From NCBI RefSeq assembly GCF_037055355.1, contig NZ_CP146350.1:2131001-2195000 (forward strand): 64,000 bases of DNA, in the 5' to 3' direction. Numbering within the stretch: position 1 is the stretch's first letter; each line of letters starts with the position of its first letter. The DNA is from Streptomyces sp. DG1A-41 (GTDB lineage Bacteria > Actinomycetota > Actinomycetes > Streptomycetales > Streptomycetaceae). Below are positions 34,504-42,387 of this stretch, piece after piece. Position numbers and translations under genes: made by a program. Under the pieces are notes generated by a model. That model searched no databases. It was not told the origin of the DNA and worked only from the letters and a program-made list of their open reading frames with translations.

Positions 34504-35391
34504 GTGGCGAACGACGGGCCGGTCGAGCACGGCTACCCGCATCTGGAGACGGTGCGGGCCGCCATCACGGCGCTGTACAAGCGGCTGTCGTACGACACGA
34601 TCCAGACGTTCGCGACCAGTGTGGTCCCCGCCGACGTGGCGTTCTGCGACACCGACGACCTGTATCTGGGGGCGCAGCGCGTGGCGCGTGAGCTGGTGCG
34701 GCACTACCGGCTGCCGGACGCCCGGCTGATCGTGAGCTTCCGGGAGATGCGGCACGCGGCGAACGTCGAGCTCGCGGCCGGGCCGGAGTACTTCGTGGAG
34801 CTGAACGACCGGTTCCGTACGCATCGGCGGGACATCGGGGCGGCCCTGGCGCACGAGGTGATGCATGTGTACCTGCACCGCCTCGGCCTGTCCTTCCCGG
34901 GCGTGCGCGACAACGAGATCCTGACGGACACGGCGACGACGTATCTGGGCGCGGGCTGGCTGCTGCTGGACGCGTACCGGGAGGATGGGGCGTCGTCCCA
35001 GAAGCTGGGGTATCTCACGCCGGAGGAGTTCGGGTACGTGCTGGCCAAGCGCGCGCTGGTCTTCGGGGAGGACCCGTCGGTGTGGTTCACCAGTCCGCAG
35101 GCGTACACGGCGTATGTGAAGGGGAGGGAGCTGGCCCGTCGCGATGAGCAGCAGCCGCCGTTGACCGCGGCGGGGTGGGCGGGGCGGCGGCGGTACGCGC
35201 GCGATCGACGGCATGCGTCGGCCGGGCCGCCGCAGCCGGGTGTGCGGTACTCGTTCACTCCCGACGGGGGTGGGCGGTTGCGGGTGTCGTTTCCGTGTCC
35301 GACCTGTCATCAGCGGATCAGGGTGCCGGTGCGGGGGCGGGTCCGGGCGCGGTGTGCGTTGTGCCGGAGCGTGTTGGAGTGCGACACGTAG
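34504..35391 (+). CDS. Putative zinc metalloprotein with HExxH motif and zinc ribbon
   Basis: A 295-residue protein of unknown function. The central part has AHEVMHVYLHRLG, an HExxH metal motif (His117, Glu118, His121), with acidic residues 16-25 further on in NEILTDTATTYLG that could be the third ligand, as in gluzincins. The C-terminus has CPTC and CALC about 20 residues apart, a zinc ribbon. No signal peptide is present, so a cytoplasmic metal-dependent peptidase or maturation factor is possible. The GTG at 34504 follows GGGGGTGAGG. It flanks the steroid-type cluster but points away from any obvious operon partner. Confidence 0.75.
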   Translation: MANDGPVEHGYPHLETVRAAITALYKRLSYDTIQTFATSVVPADVAFCDTDDLYLGAQRVARELVRHYRLPDARLIVSFREMRHAANVELAAGPEYFVELNDRFRTHRRDIGAALAHEVMHVYLHRLGLSFPGVRDNEILTDTATTYLGAGWLLLDAYREDGASSQKLGYLTPEEFGYVLAKRALVFGEDPSVWFTSPQAYTAYVKGRELARRDEQQPPLTAAGWAGRRRYARDRRHASAGPPQPGVRYSFTPDGGGRLRVSFPCPTCHQRIRVPVRGRVRARCALCRSVLECDT

Positions 35392-35432
35392 GAGTGCGCC
35401 GGGATGGGGAAAAGGATCGCTCGCCCGTCGTC

Positions 35433-36362
35433 CTACGCCCCGTACACGCGCCCGGGATCGACCGCCTCCGCCAGGAGTTTCCGCGCCGCCTCCCCCGCCT
35501 CCGCCGGGGCCCACCGCTCGCCCTTGTCCAGGCTCGGGCCCGGGCGCCAGCCCTCCATCACCGTGATCCGGCCGCCCTCCGCCTCGAAGACCCGGCCCGT
35601 CACCCCCGCGCTCGCGGCCGAGCCGAGCCAGACGACCAGGGGGGAGACGTTCTCCGGGGCCATCGCGTCGAAGCCCGAGTCGGGTGCCGCCATGGTGTCG
35701 GCGAAGGCGCGCTCCGTCATGCGGGTCCGGGCGGCGGGGGCGATCGCGTTGACCTGGACGCCGTAGCGGCGCAGTTCGGCCGCCGCAACCAGGGTCAGGG
35801 CGACGATCCCGGCCTTGGCGGCGCTGTAGTTGCCCTGGCCGACCGAGCCCAGCAGGCCCGCGCCGCTGCTCGTGTTGACGATCCGGGCTTCGGGCGGGCG
35901 GCCCGCCTTGGCCTCGGACCGCCAGTGTGCGGCGGCGTGCCGCAGGGGCAGGAAGTGGCCCTTGAGGTGGACGCGTACGACGGCCTCGAAGTCGTCCTCG
36001 TCGAGGTTGACGAGCATCCGGTCGCGCAGGAAGCCCGCGTTGTTGACGAGCGTGTCGAGCCTGCCGTACGTCTCCAGGGCCGTCCGGACGAGGGAGGCGG
36101 CGCCCTCGGTGGTGGCGATGTCGCCGCCGTGCGGCACCGCCTCGCCGCCCGCCGCGCGGATCTCCTCGGCGACGCGGGCGGCCGGGCTGCGGGGTCCGGG
36201 GCCGGGCGTCCCGTCGGCTCCGGGGGTGCCGTCGAGGCCGACGCCGAGGTCGTTGACGACGAGCCGCGCGCCCTCGGCGGCGAACGCGAGGGCGTGGGCG
36301 CGGCCGAGCCCGCGGCCCGCGCCGGTGACGACGACGACCCGCCCGTCGCAGATTCCGCTCAT
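35433..36362 (-). CDS. SDR oxidoreductase, Rv3548c-like (steroid-ring cluster)
   Basis: A 309-residue short-chain dehydrogenase/reductase. The NAD(P) site is VVVTGAGRGLGRAHALAF, followed by NNAG and the catalytic Ser and YSAAK. Position, strand and length match Rv3548c of the M. tuberculosis KstR2 regulon (about 304 residues). It has the extended N-terminal loop and C-terminal region seen in MaoC-type multifunctional SDRs. The exact step in HIP degradation is not settled. The start ATG at 36362 is 18 bp after the upstream SDR gene, so both are read from the divergent promoter near 37200. Confidence 0.88.
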   Translation of the reverse strand: MSGICDGRVVVVTGAGRGLGRAHALAFAAEGARLVVNDLGVGLDGTPGADGTPGPGPRSPAARVAEEIRAAGGEAVPHGGDIATTEGAASLVRTALETYGRLDTLVNNAGFLRDRMLVNLDEDDFEAVVRVHLKGHFLPLRHAAAHWRSEAKAGRPPEARIVNTSSGAGLLGSVGQGNYSAAKAGIVALTLVAAAELRRYGVQVNAIAPAARTRMTERAFADTMAAPDSGFDAMAPENVSPLVVWLGSAASAGVTGRVFEAEGGRITVMEGWRPGPSLDKGERWAPAEAGEAARKLLAEAVDPGRVYGA

Positions 36363-36380
36363 CTCGGGTGTCCTTTCATC

Positions 36381-37193
36381 TCAGGTCCCCTTGTTCGCGG
36401 TCGAGGCGTCGTTCGTGGTCGAAGCGTCGTCCGCAGTCGAGACGTCGTTCACGGTCGAGACGTCGTTCACGGTCGAGGCGTCCAGGAACGCGGGGCGCTC
36501 CCCGCCCCCGTGGACGAGCAGACTCGCCCCGCTGATGTAGGCGGCGGCGTCCGAGGCGAGGAAGACCGCGGCCCGGCCGACGTCGGACGGCTCGGCGAGA
36601 CGGCCGAGCGGGACGGTGCGGGCGACGGCGGCGACGCCGTCCTGGTCGCCGTAGTGGAGGTGGGACAGTTCGGTGCGGACCATGCCGGCGACGAGGGTGT
36701 TGACCCGGATGTCGGGCGCCCACTCCACGGCCATCGAGCGGGCGAGGTTCTCCAGGCCCGCCTTGGCGGCGCCATAGGCGGCGGTCCCCGGGGAGGGGCG
36801 GCCTCCGCTGACGCTGCCGATCATGACGATGGAGCCCCTGGCCCGCCGGAGGTGCTCGTACGCGGCGAGGGACACGGTCAGCGGAGCCACGAGGTTGAGC
36901 TCCACCACGCGCGCGTGCCGGTCGGCGCCGGCGTGGGTGAGCGGGCGGTGGGGGCCTCCGCCCGCGTTGTTGACGAGGACGTCCAGCCGGGGCAGCTCGC
37001 CGCACAGGCGCCGGACGGCCTCGGCGTCCCGGACGTCCAGCGGCAGGAACTCCGTTCCGGGCACCGGCACTTCCGGCGGCCGACGGGCACAGACCACGAC
37101 CTCGGCGCCCGCCCGCACGAAGGCACGCGCGATGCCGGCACCGACGCCCCGGGTCCCGCCCGTGACGACGGCGACCTTCCCGTCCAGCTCCAT
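36381..37193 (-). CDS. SDR oxidoreductase, Rv3549c-like, with hexapeptide-repeat tail
   Basis: A 270-residue short-chain dehydrogenase/reductase with cofactor motif VVTGGTRGVGAGIARAF, NNAGGG, a Ser in IGSVSGG and the catalytic YGAAK. It occupies the place of Rv3549c in the mycobacterial HIP cluster. After the normal end of the fold (about residue 238) it carries an unusual tail of five DASTVN-type hexapeptides. The ATG at 37193 lies just inside a palindromic operator region, so the gene is probably repressed by the KstR2-like regulator. Substrate unproven; a steroid-ring intermediate is inferred from context. Confidence 0.87.
   Translation of the reverse strand: MELDGKVAVVTGGTRGVGAGIARAFVRAGAEVVVCARRPPEVPVPGTEFLPLDVRDAEAVRRLCGELPRLDVLVNNAGGGPHRPLTHAGADRHARVVELNLVAPLTVSLAAYEHLRRARGSIVMIGSVSGGRPSPGTAAYGAAKAGLENLARSMAVEWAPDIRVNTLVAGMVRTELSHLHYGDQDGVAAVARTVPLGRLAEPSDVGRAAVFLASDAAAYISGASLLVHGGGERPAFLDASTVNDVSTVNDVSTADDASTTNDASTANKGT
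36399..36488. repeat. Five 18-bp tandem units in the SDR C-terminal coding region
   Basis: Imperfect 18-bp units such as GGTCGAGACGTCGTTCAC repeat five times in phase with the reading frame and encode the hexapeptide D-(A/V)-S-T-x-(N/D). Two neighbouring units are identical over at least 17 bp. Confidence 0.85.
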
Positions 37194-37199
37194 TCACTG

Positions 37200-37236
37200 C
37201 TACCTTCCACCTAACAAACGTTTGGTGGAAAGGTAG
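37200..37236. promoter_or_regulatory. KstR2-like operator in divergent SDR/echA20 promoter
   Basis: The 14-mer AACAAACGTTTGGT at 37213-37226 agrees with 8 of the 10 fixed positions of the KstR2 motif AnCAAGnnCTTGnT. It sits within a larger imperfect inverted repeat, CTACCTTCCACC (37200-37211) against GGTGGAAAGGTAG (37224-37236). It lies only 7 bp from one start codon and 12 bp from the other, ideal for repressing both directions. Confidence 0.65.
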
Positions 37237-37247
37237 CTGATGCGGCC

Positions 37248-37991
37248 ATGGGTGTCTCCACCTCGTGCGGAGAAAAGGGCATAGCCGTCGTCACGGTCGA
37301 CTTCCCGCCGGTGAACGCCCTGCCGGTGGCCGGCTGGTTCGCCCTGGCCGACGCGATGCGCGCGGCCGGGCGCGGCCCGGAGGTGCGGTGCGTGGTGCTG
37401 ACGGCCGAGGGGCGCGGGTTCAACGCGGGCGTGGACATCAAGGAGTTGCAGAAGGATGGGAACAGTGCGCTGATCGGCGCCAACCACGCCTGCGCGGAGG
37501 CCTTCGCCGCGGTGTACGACTGCGCCGTGCCGGTCGTGGCGGCGGTGCACGGTTTCTGCCTGGGCGGCGGTATCGGGCTGGTGGGCAACGCGGACGTGAT
37601 CGTGGCGAGCGAGGACGCCGTCTTCGGGCTGCCCGAGCTGGACCGGGGCGCGCTGGGCGCGGCCACCCATCTGGCCCGGCTGGTCCCCCAGCACCTGATG
37701 CGCGCCCTGTATTACACCTCGCGCACGGCGACCGCGGCCGAGTTGCACGCGCACGGCTCGGTGTGGCGGGTGGTGCCGCGCGGCGAACTGCGCCCGGCCG
37801 CCCTGGAACTGGCCCGCGAGATCGCCGCCAAGGACGGGCAGCTGTTGCGCCTGGCCAAGGCCGCCCTCAACGGCATCGATCCGGTCGACGTGCGCCGCAG
37901 CTACCGCTTCGAGCAGGGCTTCACCTTCGAGGCGGGTCTCAGCGGGGTGGGCGCGCGGGTGCGCGGCACCTTCGGCAAGGGGGGAGCGTGA
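37248..37991 (+). CDS. echA20: EchA20-like CoA-thioester ring D hydrolase
   Basis: A 247-residue crotonase-fold protein. It resembles M. tuberculosis EchA20 strongly: PPVNALP near the start, the oxyanion-hole blocks GRGFNAGVDIKE and HGFCLGGGIGLVGN, and RLVPQHLMR and YRFEQGFTFE later. In the HIP pathway EchA20 opens ring D hydrolytically in a methyl-dioxo-indene-carboxyl-CoA intermediate. Like EchA20, and unlike ordinary enoyl-CoA hydratases, it belongs to the hydrolase type. First gene of a four-gene operon (echA20-ipdA-ipdB-ipdC); its stop overlaps the ipdA start by one base. No strong ribosome binding site precedes the ATG at 37248, so translation may be near-leaderless. Confidence 0.88.
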   Translation: MGVSTSCGEKGIAVVTVDFPPVNALPVAGWFALADAMRAAGRGPEVRCVVLTAEGRGFNAGVDIKELQKDGNSALIGANHACAEAFAAVYDCAVPVVAAVHGFCLGGGIGLVGNADVIVASEDAVFGLPELDRGALGAATHLARLVPQHLMRALYYTSRTATAAELHAHGSVWRVVPRGELRPAALELAREIAAKDGQLLRLAKAALNGIDPVDVRRSYRFEQGFTFEAGLSGVGARVRGTFGKGGA

Positions 37992-38827
37992 TGAGGGACA
38001 AGACGATGACGGCCGACGAGGCCGTGTCCCGACTGTCCAGCGGCATGACCCTCGGCATCGGCGGCTGGGGCTCGCGCCGCAAGCCGATGGCCCTGGTGAG
38101 AGCACTGCTCCGGTCCCGTATCACCGATCTCACGGTCGTCTCGTACGGCGGCCCGGACGTCGGCATGCTGGCCGCCGCCGGGCGGATCCGGAAGCTGGTC
38201 ACGGCCTTCGTCACCCTCGACTCGATCCCCCTGGAGCCGCACTACCGCGCGGCCCGCGAGCGTGGCGCCTTCGCGCTGACGGAGATCGACGAGGCGATGT
38301 TCCTGTGGGGCCTGCAAGCGGCGGCGAACCGGCTGCCGTTCCTGCCGGTGCGGGCCGGCCTCGGCTCGGACGTGATGCGGGTCAACCCCGATTTACGGAC
38401 GGTCACTTCGCCCTACGAGGACGGGGAGACGTTCGTGGCGATGCCCGCCCTGCGGCTCGACGCGGCCCTGGTGCACATGAACCGCGCCGACCGGCTGGGC
38501 AACGGCCAGTACCTGGGCCCGGACCCGTACTTCGACGACCTGTTCTGCGAGGCGGCGGACACGGCGTACGTCAGCTGCGAACGGATCGTCGACACGGCCG
38601 AGCTGACGAAGGCGGCGGCGCCGCAGACCCTGCTGGTCAAGCGGCACACGGTGACGGGCGTCGTGGAGGCCCCGCACGGGGCGCACTTCACGTCCTGCGC
38701 GCCCGACTACGGCCGGGACGAGGCCTTCCAGAAGACGTACGCGACGACACCCTGGCCGGAGTTCGCGGCCCGGTTCCTCGCCGAGGACGAGCAGGCGTAC
38801 CAGTCGGCCGTCGGGGAGGGGACATGA
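37991..38827 (+). CDS. ipdA: IpdA-like subunit of ring C hydrolase IpdAB; contains a TTA codon
   Basis: A 278-residue class I CoA-transferase-fold protein matching IpdA (Rv3551): WGSRRKPMALVRALLRS, TVVSYGGPDVGML, GLQAAANRLPFLPVRAGLG and PDYGRDEAFQ. IpdAB is not a transferase but hydrolyses the last carbocyclic ring in COCHEA-CoA. Acidic residues Glu98 to Glu101 (TEIDEAM) correspond to the region of the essential IpdA Glu. Codon 135 is TTA (38393-38395), a rare codon in Streptomyces that needs the bldA tRNA. Start ATG at 37991 in a TGATG junction; GGGGAG lies just upstream. Confidence 0.92.
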   Translation: MRDKTMTADEAVSRLSSGMTLGIGGWGSRRKPMALVRALLRSRITDLTVVSYGGPDVGMLAAAGRIRKLVTAFVTLDSIPLEPHYRAARERGAFALTEIDEAMFLWGLQAAANRLPFLPVRAGLGSDVMRVNPDLRTVTSPYEDGETFVAMPALRLDAALVHMNRADRLGNGQYLGPDPYFDDLFCEAADTAYVSCERIVDTAELTKAAAPQTLLVKRHTVTGVVEAPHGAHFTSCAPDYGRDEAFQKTYATTPWPEFAARFLAEDEQAYQSAVGEGT

Positions 38828-39543
38828 CCGGGGCCACCCGCGCGGAGTACTGCGTGATCGCGTGCGCCGAGGCCTGGCGGGGCGACGGCGAGGTGCTCGC
38901 GAGCCCCATGGGGCTGATCCCCTCCCTCGGGGCCCGGCTCGCCCGGCTCACCTTCGCGCCGGACCTGCTGCTGACCGACGGCGAGGCGCTGCTGGTCCGC
39001 CCGGACGGGACGACGGAGGGCTGGCTGCCGTACCGGCAGCATCTGGCCCTGGTCATGGGCGGCCGGCGGCACGTGATGATGGGCGCGAGCCAGATCGACC
39101 GGTTCGGCAACCAGAACATCTCGTGCATCGGCGACTGGGAGCGGCCGAGGCGGCAGCTGCTCGGGGTGCGCGGCGCGCCGGTCAACACCCTCAACCATCC
39201 GACCAGTTACTGGATCCCGAGGCATTCCCGGCGGGTCTTCGTCGAGCGGGTCGACATGGTCTGCGGCGTCGGGTACGACCACGCGGCCGGCGCGTGTCAC
39301 CACCGCATCCCGCGGGTCGTCTCCGACCTGGGTGTCTTCGACTTCGTCACCCCCGACCACTCGATGCGGCTGGCCTCGCTGCACCCGGGTGTCACGGCGG
39401 AGCAGGTCAGGGAGGCGACGGGCTGTGAACTGACCGTCCCGGACGAGGTGCCGCCGACCCGTGAGCCGACCGCGGAGGAGCTCCGGCTGATCCGCGAGGT
39501 CGTCGACCCGGCCGGCACTCGGACCAGGGAGGTCGCCTCGTGA
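38824..39543 (+). CDS. ipdB: IpdB-like subunit of ring C hydrolase IpdAB
   Basis: A 239-residue partner of IpdA, matching Rv3552: LASPMGLIPSLGARLARLTF, LLLTDGEA, GRRHVMMGASQIDRFGNQNIS, LNHPTSYW, SDLGVFDF and SLHPGVT. Together with IpdA it would open ring C to give a linear CoA thioester. The ATG at 38824 overlaps the ipdA stop (ATGA), which favours equal synthesis of the two subunits, with GAGGGG just upstream. Confidence 0.92.
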   Translation: MTGATRAEYCVIACAEAWRGDGEVLASPMGLIPSLGARLARLTFAPDLLLTDGEALLVRPDGTTEGWLPYRQHLALVMGGRRHVMMGASQIDRFGNQNISCIGDWERPRRQLLGVRGAPVNTLNHPTSYWIPRHSRRVFVERVDMVCGVGYDHAAGACHHRIPRVVSDLGVFDFVTPDHSMRLASLHPGVTAEQVREATGCELTVPDEVPPTREPTAEELRLIREVVDPAGTRTREVAS

Positions 39544-40592
39544 TGGAGACGGCGCTGACCCGGCTGACCGGCGTCCGCCATCCCCTCGTGCAGACCGGGA
39601 TGGGCTGGGTGGCGGGCCCGCGCCTGGTCTCCGCCACGGCGAACGCGGGCGCTCTCGGCATCCTGGCCTCGGCGACGATGACGCTCGACCGGTTGCGCGC
39701 GGCCGTCCGGGAGGTCCGGGCCCGTACCGACGCGCCGTTCGGTGTGAACCTGCGCGCCGACGCGGCGGACGCCGGCGACCGCGTGCGGATCCTGATCGAG
39801 GAGGGTGTCCGGGTCGCCTCCTTCGCCCTGGCCCCCTCCCGGGAGCTGATCGGCGAGCTCAAGGAGGCCGGTGTGGTCGTCATGCCGACCGTGGGGGCGC
39901 GGCGGCACGCCGAGAAGGTCGCCGGCTGGGGCGCGGACGCGGTGCTCGTGCAGGGCGCGGAGGGCGGCGGACACACCGGCGAGGTGGCCACGACGGTGCT
40001 GCTGCCGCAGGTCGTCGACGCCGTGGACATACCGGTCGTGGCGGCGGGCGGCTTCTTCGACGGGCGGGGCCTGGTCGCGGCGCTGGCCTATGGTGCGGCG
40101 GGCGTCGCCATGGGCACGCGGTTCCTGCTCACCTCGGACTCGACCGTGCCCGGGGCGGTGAAGGCGCGGTATCTGGCGGCGACGGTGCGGGATGTGACGG
40201 TCACCAGGGCGGTGGACGGGCTGCCTCACCGCATGCTGCGGACGGAACTGGTCGACGCGCTGGAGCGGTCGGGCCGGGTGACCGGCGTCCTCCGGGCGGT
40301 CCGCAGGGCGGCGGGCTACCGGAAGCTGTCCGGCACGAGCTGGCGCCGCATGCTCCGGGACGGCCGCGCGTTCAGACACGGCAAGGACCTGACCTGGAGC
40401 CAGGTCCTGCTCGCCGCGAACACCCCGATGCTGCTCAAGGCGTCCATGGTGGACGGCCGTACGGATCTGGGGGTGATGACGTCCGGGCAGGTCGCCGGAG
40501 TGATCGACGACCTGCCCTCGTGCGCGGAGCTGGTGGAACGGATCATGAAGGAGGCCGAGGACACCCGTCGGCGTCTCACAGCCTCTCGATGA
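39540..40592 (+). CDS. ipdC: IpdC-like flavin-dependent oxidoreductase (NPD/2-nitropropane dioxygenase fold)
   Basis: A 350-residue FMN-dependent TIM-barrel protein of the nitronate monooxygenase superfamily, matching IpdC (Rv3553): HPLVQTGMGWVAGPRLVSAT, FGVNLRADAADAGDRV, VQGAEGGGHTGEVAT and AAGGFFDGRGLVAALAYGAA. In HIP catabolism IpdC acts on a dioxo-indane carboxyl-CoA intermediate before ring opening. The GTG at 39540 overlaps the ipdB stop and has AGGGAGG 7 bp upstream; ATG at 39543 is an alternative. Its 3' end overlaps the convergent thiolase gene by 17 bp. The mycobacterial fdxB that follows ipdC is missing here. Confidence 0.9.
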   Translation: MMETALTRLTGVRHPLVQTGMGWVAGPRLVSATANAGALGILASATMTLDRLRAAVREVRARTDAPFGVNLRADAADAGDRVRILIEEGVRVASFALAPSRELIGELKEAGVVVMPTVGARRHAEKVAGWGADAVLVQGAEGGGHTGEVATTVLLPQVVDAVDIPVVAAGGFFDGRGLVAALAYGAAGVAMGTRFLLTSDSTVPGAVKARYLAATVRDVTVTRAVDGLPHRMLRTELVDALERSGRVTGVLRAVRRAAGYRKLSGTSWRRMLRDGRAFRHGKDLTWSQVLLAANTPMLLKASMVDGRTDLGVMTSGQVAGVIDDLPSCAELVERIMKEAEDTRRRLTASR

Positions 40593-41733
40593 TCGTCGCA
40601 TTGGCCTGTCCGCCGCCCTCGCACATGGTCTGGAGGCCGAACCGGCCGCCGGTGCGTTCCAGTTCGTGCAGCAGGGTCGTCATCAGCTTCACGCCGGTCG
40701 CGCCGAGCGGATGGCCCAGGGCGATGGCACCGCCGTTGACGTTGACCTTCTCCGGGTCCGCGCCCGTCTCCTTGAGCCAGGCCAGGACGACCGGGGCGAA
40801 GGCCTCGTTGATCTCGACGAGGTCGATGTCGCCGATAATCATGCCGGTCTTCTTCAGGGCGTGGGCGGTGGCCGGGATGGGAGCGGTGAGCATGCGGATC
40901 GGGTCCTCGCCGCGCACCGAGAGATGGTGCACACGCGCGCGTGGGGTGAGCCCGTGTTCGCGCACCGCCCGCTCGGAGGCCAGCAGCATCGCCGCCGCCC
41001 CGTCGGAGACCTGCGAGGAACAGGCGGCGGTGATCGTGCCGCCGTCGAGGACCGGCTTGAGGCCGGCCATCTTCTCCAGGGAGGTGTCCCGGCGCGGACC
41101 CTCGTCGGCGGTGACGTCCCCGTACGGCACGGTCTCGCGGTCGAAGCGGCCCTCGTCGATCGCCCGGACCGCCCGCCGATGGGACCGCAGGGCGAACTCC
41201 TCCTGGTCGCGCCGGCTGATCCCCCATGTGGCGGCGATCATCTCGGCGCCCGCGAACTGGTTGACGGGCTTGTCCCCGTACCGCGCCCGCCAGCCCGTAC
41301 TGCCCGCGAACGGGCCCTGGGTCAGCCCGAGCGGCTCGGCGGCCTGCCGGGTGGCGAAGGCAATGGGGATCATCGACATGTTCTGCACCCCGCCTGCGAC
41401 CACCAGGTCCTGAGTGCCGGACAGCACGGCCTGCGCCGCGAAGTGCACGGCCTGCTGCGAGGAACCGCACTGCCGGTCGACGGTCACGCCCGGCACCTCC
41501 TCGGGCAGCCCGGCCGCCAGCCAGCAGGTCCGCGCGATGTCCCCGGCCTGCGGCCCCACGGCGTCCAGACAGCCGAGGACGACGTCCTCCACGGCGGCCG
41601 GATCGACGCCCGAGCGGCTCATCAGCTCCTTCAGCACATGTGCGCCGAGGTCGGCCGGATGGACCGCGCTCAGTCCTCCGCCGCGCCGCCCGGCGGGCGT
41701 GCGGACCGCTTCGACGATGTAGGCCTCGGCCAT
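40576..41733 (-). CDS. fadA6: FadA6-like acetyl-CoA acetyltransferase (thiolase)
   Basis: A 385-residue thiolase with nucleophile Cys in VDRQCGSSQQAVHFA, His in GHPLGATG and the second Cys in MCEGGGQANA. Equivalent to FadA6 (Rv3556c), which removes acetyl-CoA in the final beta-oxidation steps after ring opening. The ATG at 41733 follows GGGAG by 6 bp. It is the third gene of the ipdF-kstR2-fadA6 operon, 23 bp after the regulator gene. An upstream extension of the frame runs into the regulator and is not coding. Confidence 0.92.
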   Translation of the reverse strand: MAEAYIVEAVRTPAGRRGGGLSAVHPADLGAHVLKELMSRSGVDPAAVEDVVLGCLDAVGPQAGDIARTCWLAAGLPEEVPGVTVDRQCGSSQQAVHFAAQAVLSGTQDLVVAGGVQNMSMIPIAFATRQAAEPLGLTQGPFAGSTGWRARYGDKPVNQFAGAEMIAATWGISRRDQEEFALRSHRRAVRAIDEGRFDRETVPYGDVTADEGPRRDTSLEKMAGLKPVLDGGTITAACSSQVSDGAAAMLLASERAVREHGLTPRARVHHLSVRGEDPIRMLTAPIPATAHALKKTGMIIGDIDLVEINEAFAPVVLAWLKETGADPEKVNVNGGAIALGHPLGATGVKLMTTLLHELERTGGRFGLQTMCEGGGQANATIIERL

Positions 41734-41756
41734 GGCAACTCCCTCGTAGGAAAGGG

Positions 41757-42380
41757 CTATTCGCGTACGGCGATCCCGTCCAGCACCATCGACAGGTACT
41801 GCCGGGCGATCTCGTCCGGGCTGTGCCGGCCGCCCGGCCGGTACCAGGACGCGGCCACCCACACCGTGTCGCGCACGAACCGGTAGGTGAGCCGGACGTC
41901 CAGGTCGGCCCGGAAGGCCCGCTCGGCGACGCCGCGCTCCAGCGTGGACAGCCACGCCTTCTCGAATCTGCGCTGCGACTCGGCGAGGAACGCGAACCGC
42001 TCCTGCGCCACGAGCTGCTTGCTCTCCTTCTGGTAGATCGCGACGGCCGCGCGATGCCGGTCGATCTCCCGGAACGACTCGGTGACCAGGGCCTGAAGCG
42101 TCTCGCGCGGGCCGAGTCCGGCGCCCAGCACGGCGTCGTAGCCGTCCCAGAGCTCGTCGAGGAAGGTGCGCAGGATCTCTTCCAGCATCGACTCCTTGGA
42201 GTCGAAGTGGTAGTAGAGGCTGCCCGCGAGCATCCCCGCGTGGTCCGCGATCTTGCGGACGGTGGTGGCGTTGTAGCCCTGCTCGGCGAAGACCTCGGCG
42301 GCGGTGCCGAGGAGTTCGCGACGACGGGCGGGGGCTGCGGTCACCTGGGGTTTCTTCTTCGTAGGAGGCACAGGTCCCAT
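41757..42380 (-). CDS. kstR2: TetR-family repressor, KstR2-like
   Basis: A 207-residue TetR regulator. The N-terminal helix-turn-helix is EVFAEQGYNATTVRKIADHAG followed by GSLYYHFDSKE. The ligand domain carries VAIYQKESKQLV and YRFVRDTVWVAASWYRPGG, both strikingly close to M. tuberculosis KstR2, which releases DNA on binding HIP-CoA. The two palindromes in this cluster are its likely targets, including its own operon promoter at 43183-43206. Start ATG 42380, 7 bp after ipdF. Confidence 0.88.
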   Translation of the reverse strand: MGPVPPTKKKPQVTAAPARRRELLGTAAEVFAEQGYNATTVRKIADHAGMLAGSLYYHFDSKESMLEEILRTFLDELWDGYDAVLGAGLGPRETLQALVTESFREIDRHRAAVAIYQKESKQLVAQERFAFLAESQRRFEKAWLSTLERGVAERAFRADLDVRLTYRFVRDTVWVAASWYRPGGRHSPDEIARQYLSMVLDGIAVRE

Positions 42381-42387
42381 TGTCGTC

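Noticed and set aside
37991..39543. Ordinary 3-oxoacid CoA-transferase subunits
   Set aside because: Fold is the same, but the conserved blocks and the gene neighbourhood match IpdA and IpdB, which are ring-cleaving hydrolases.
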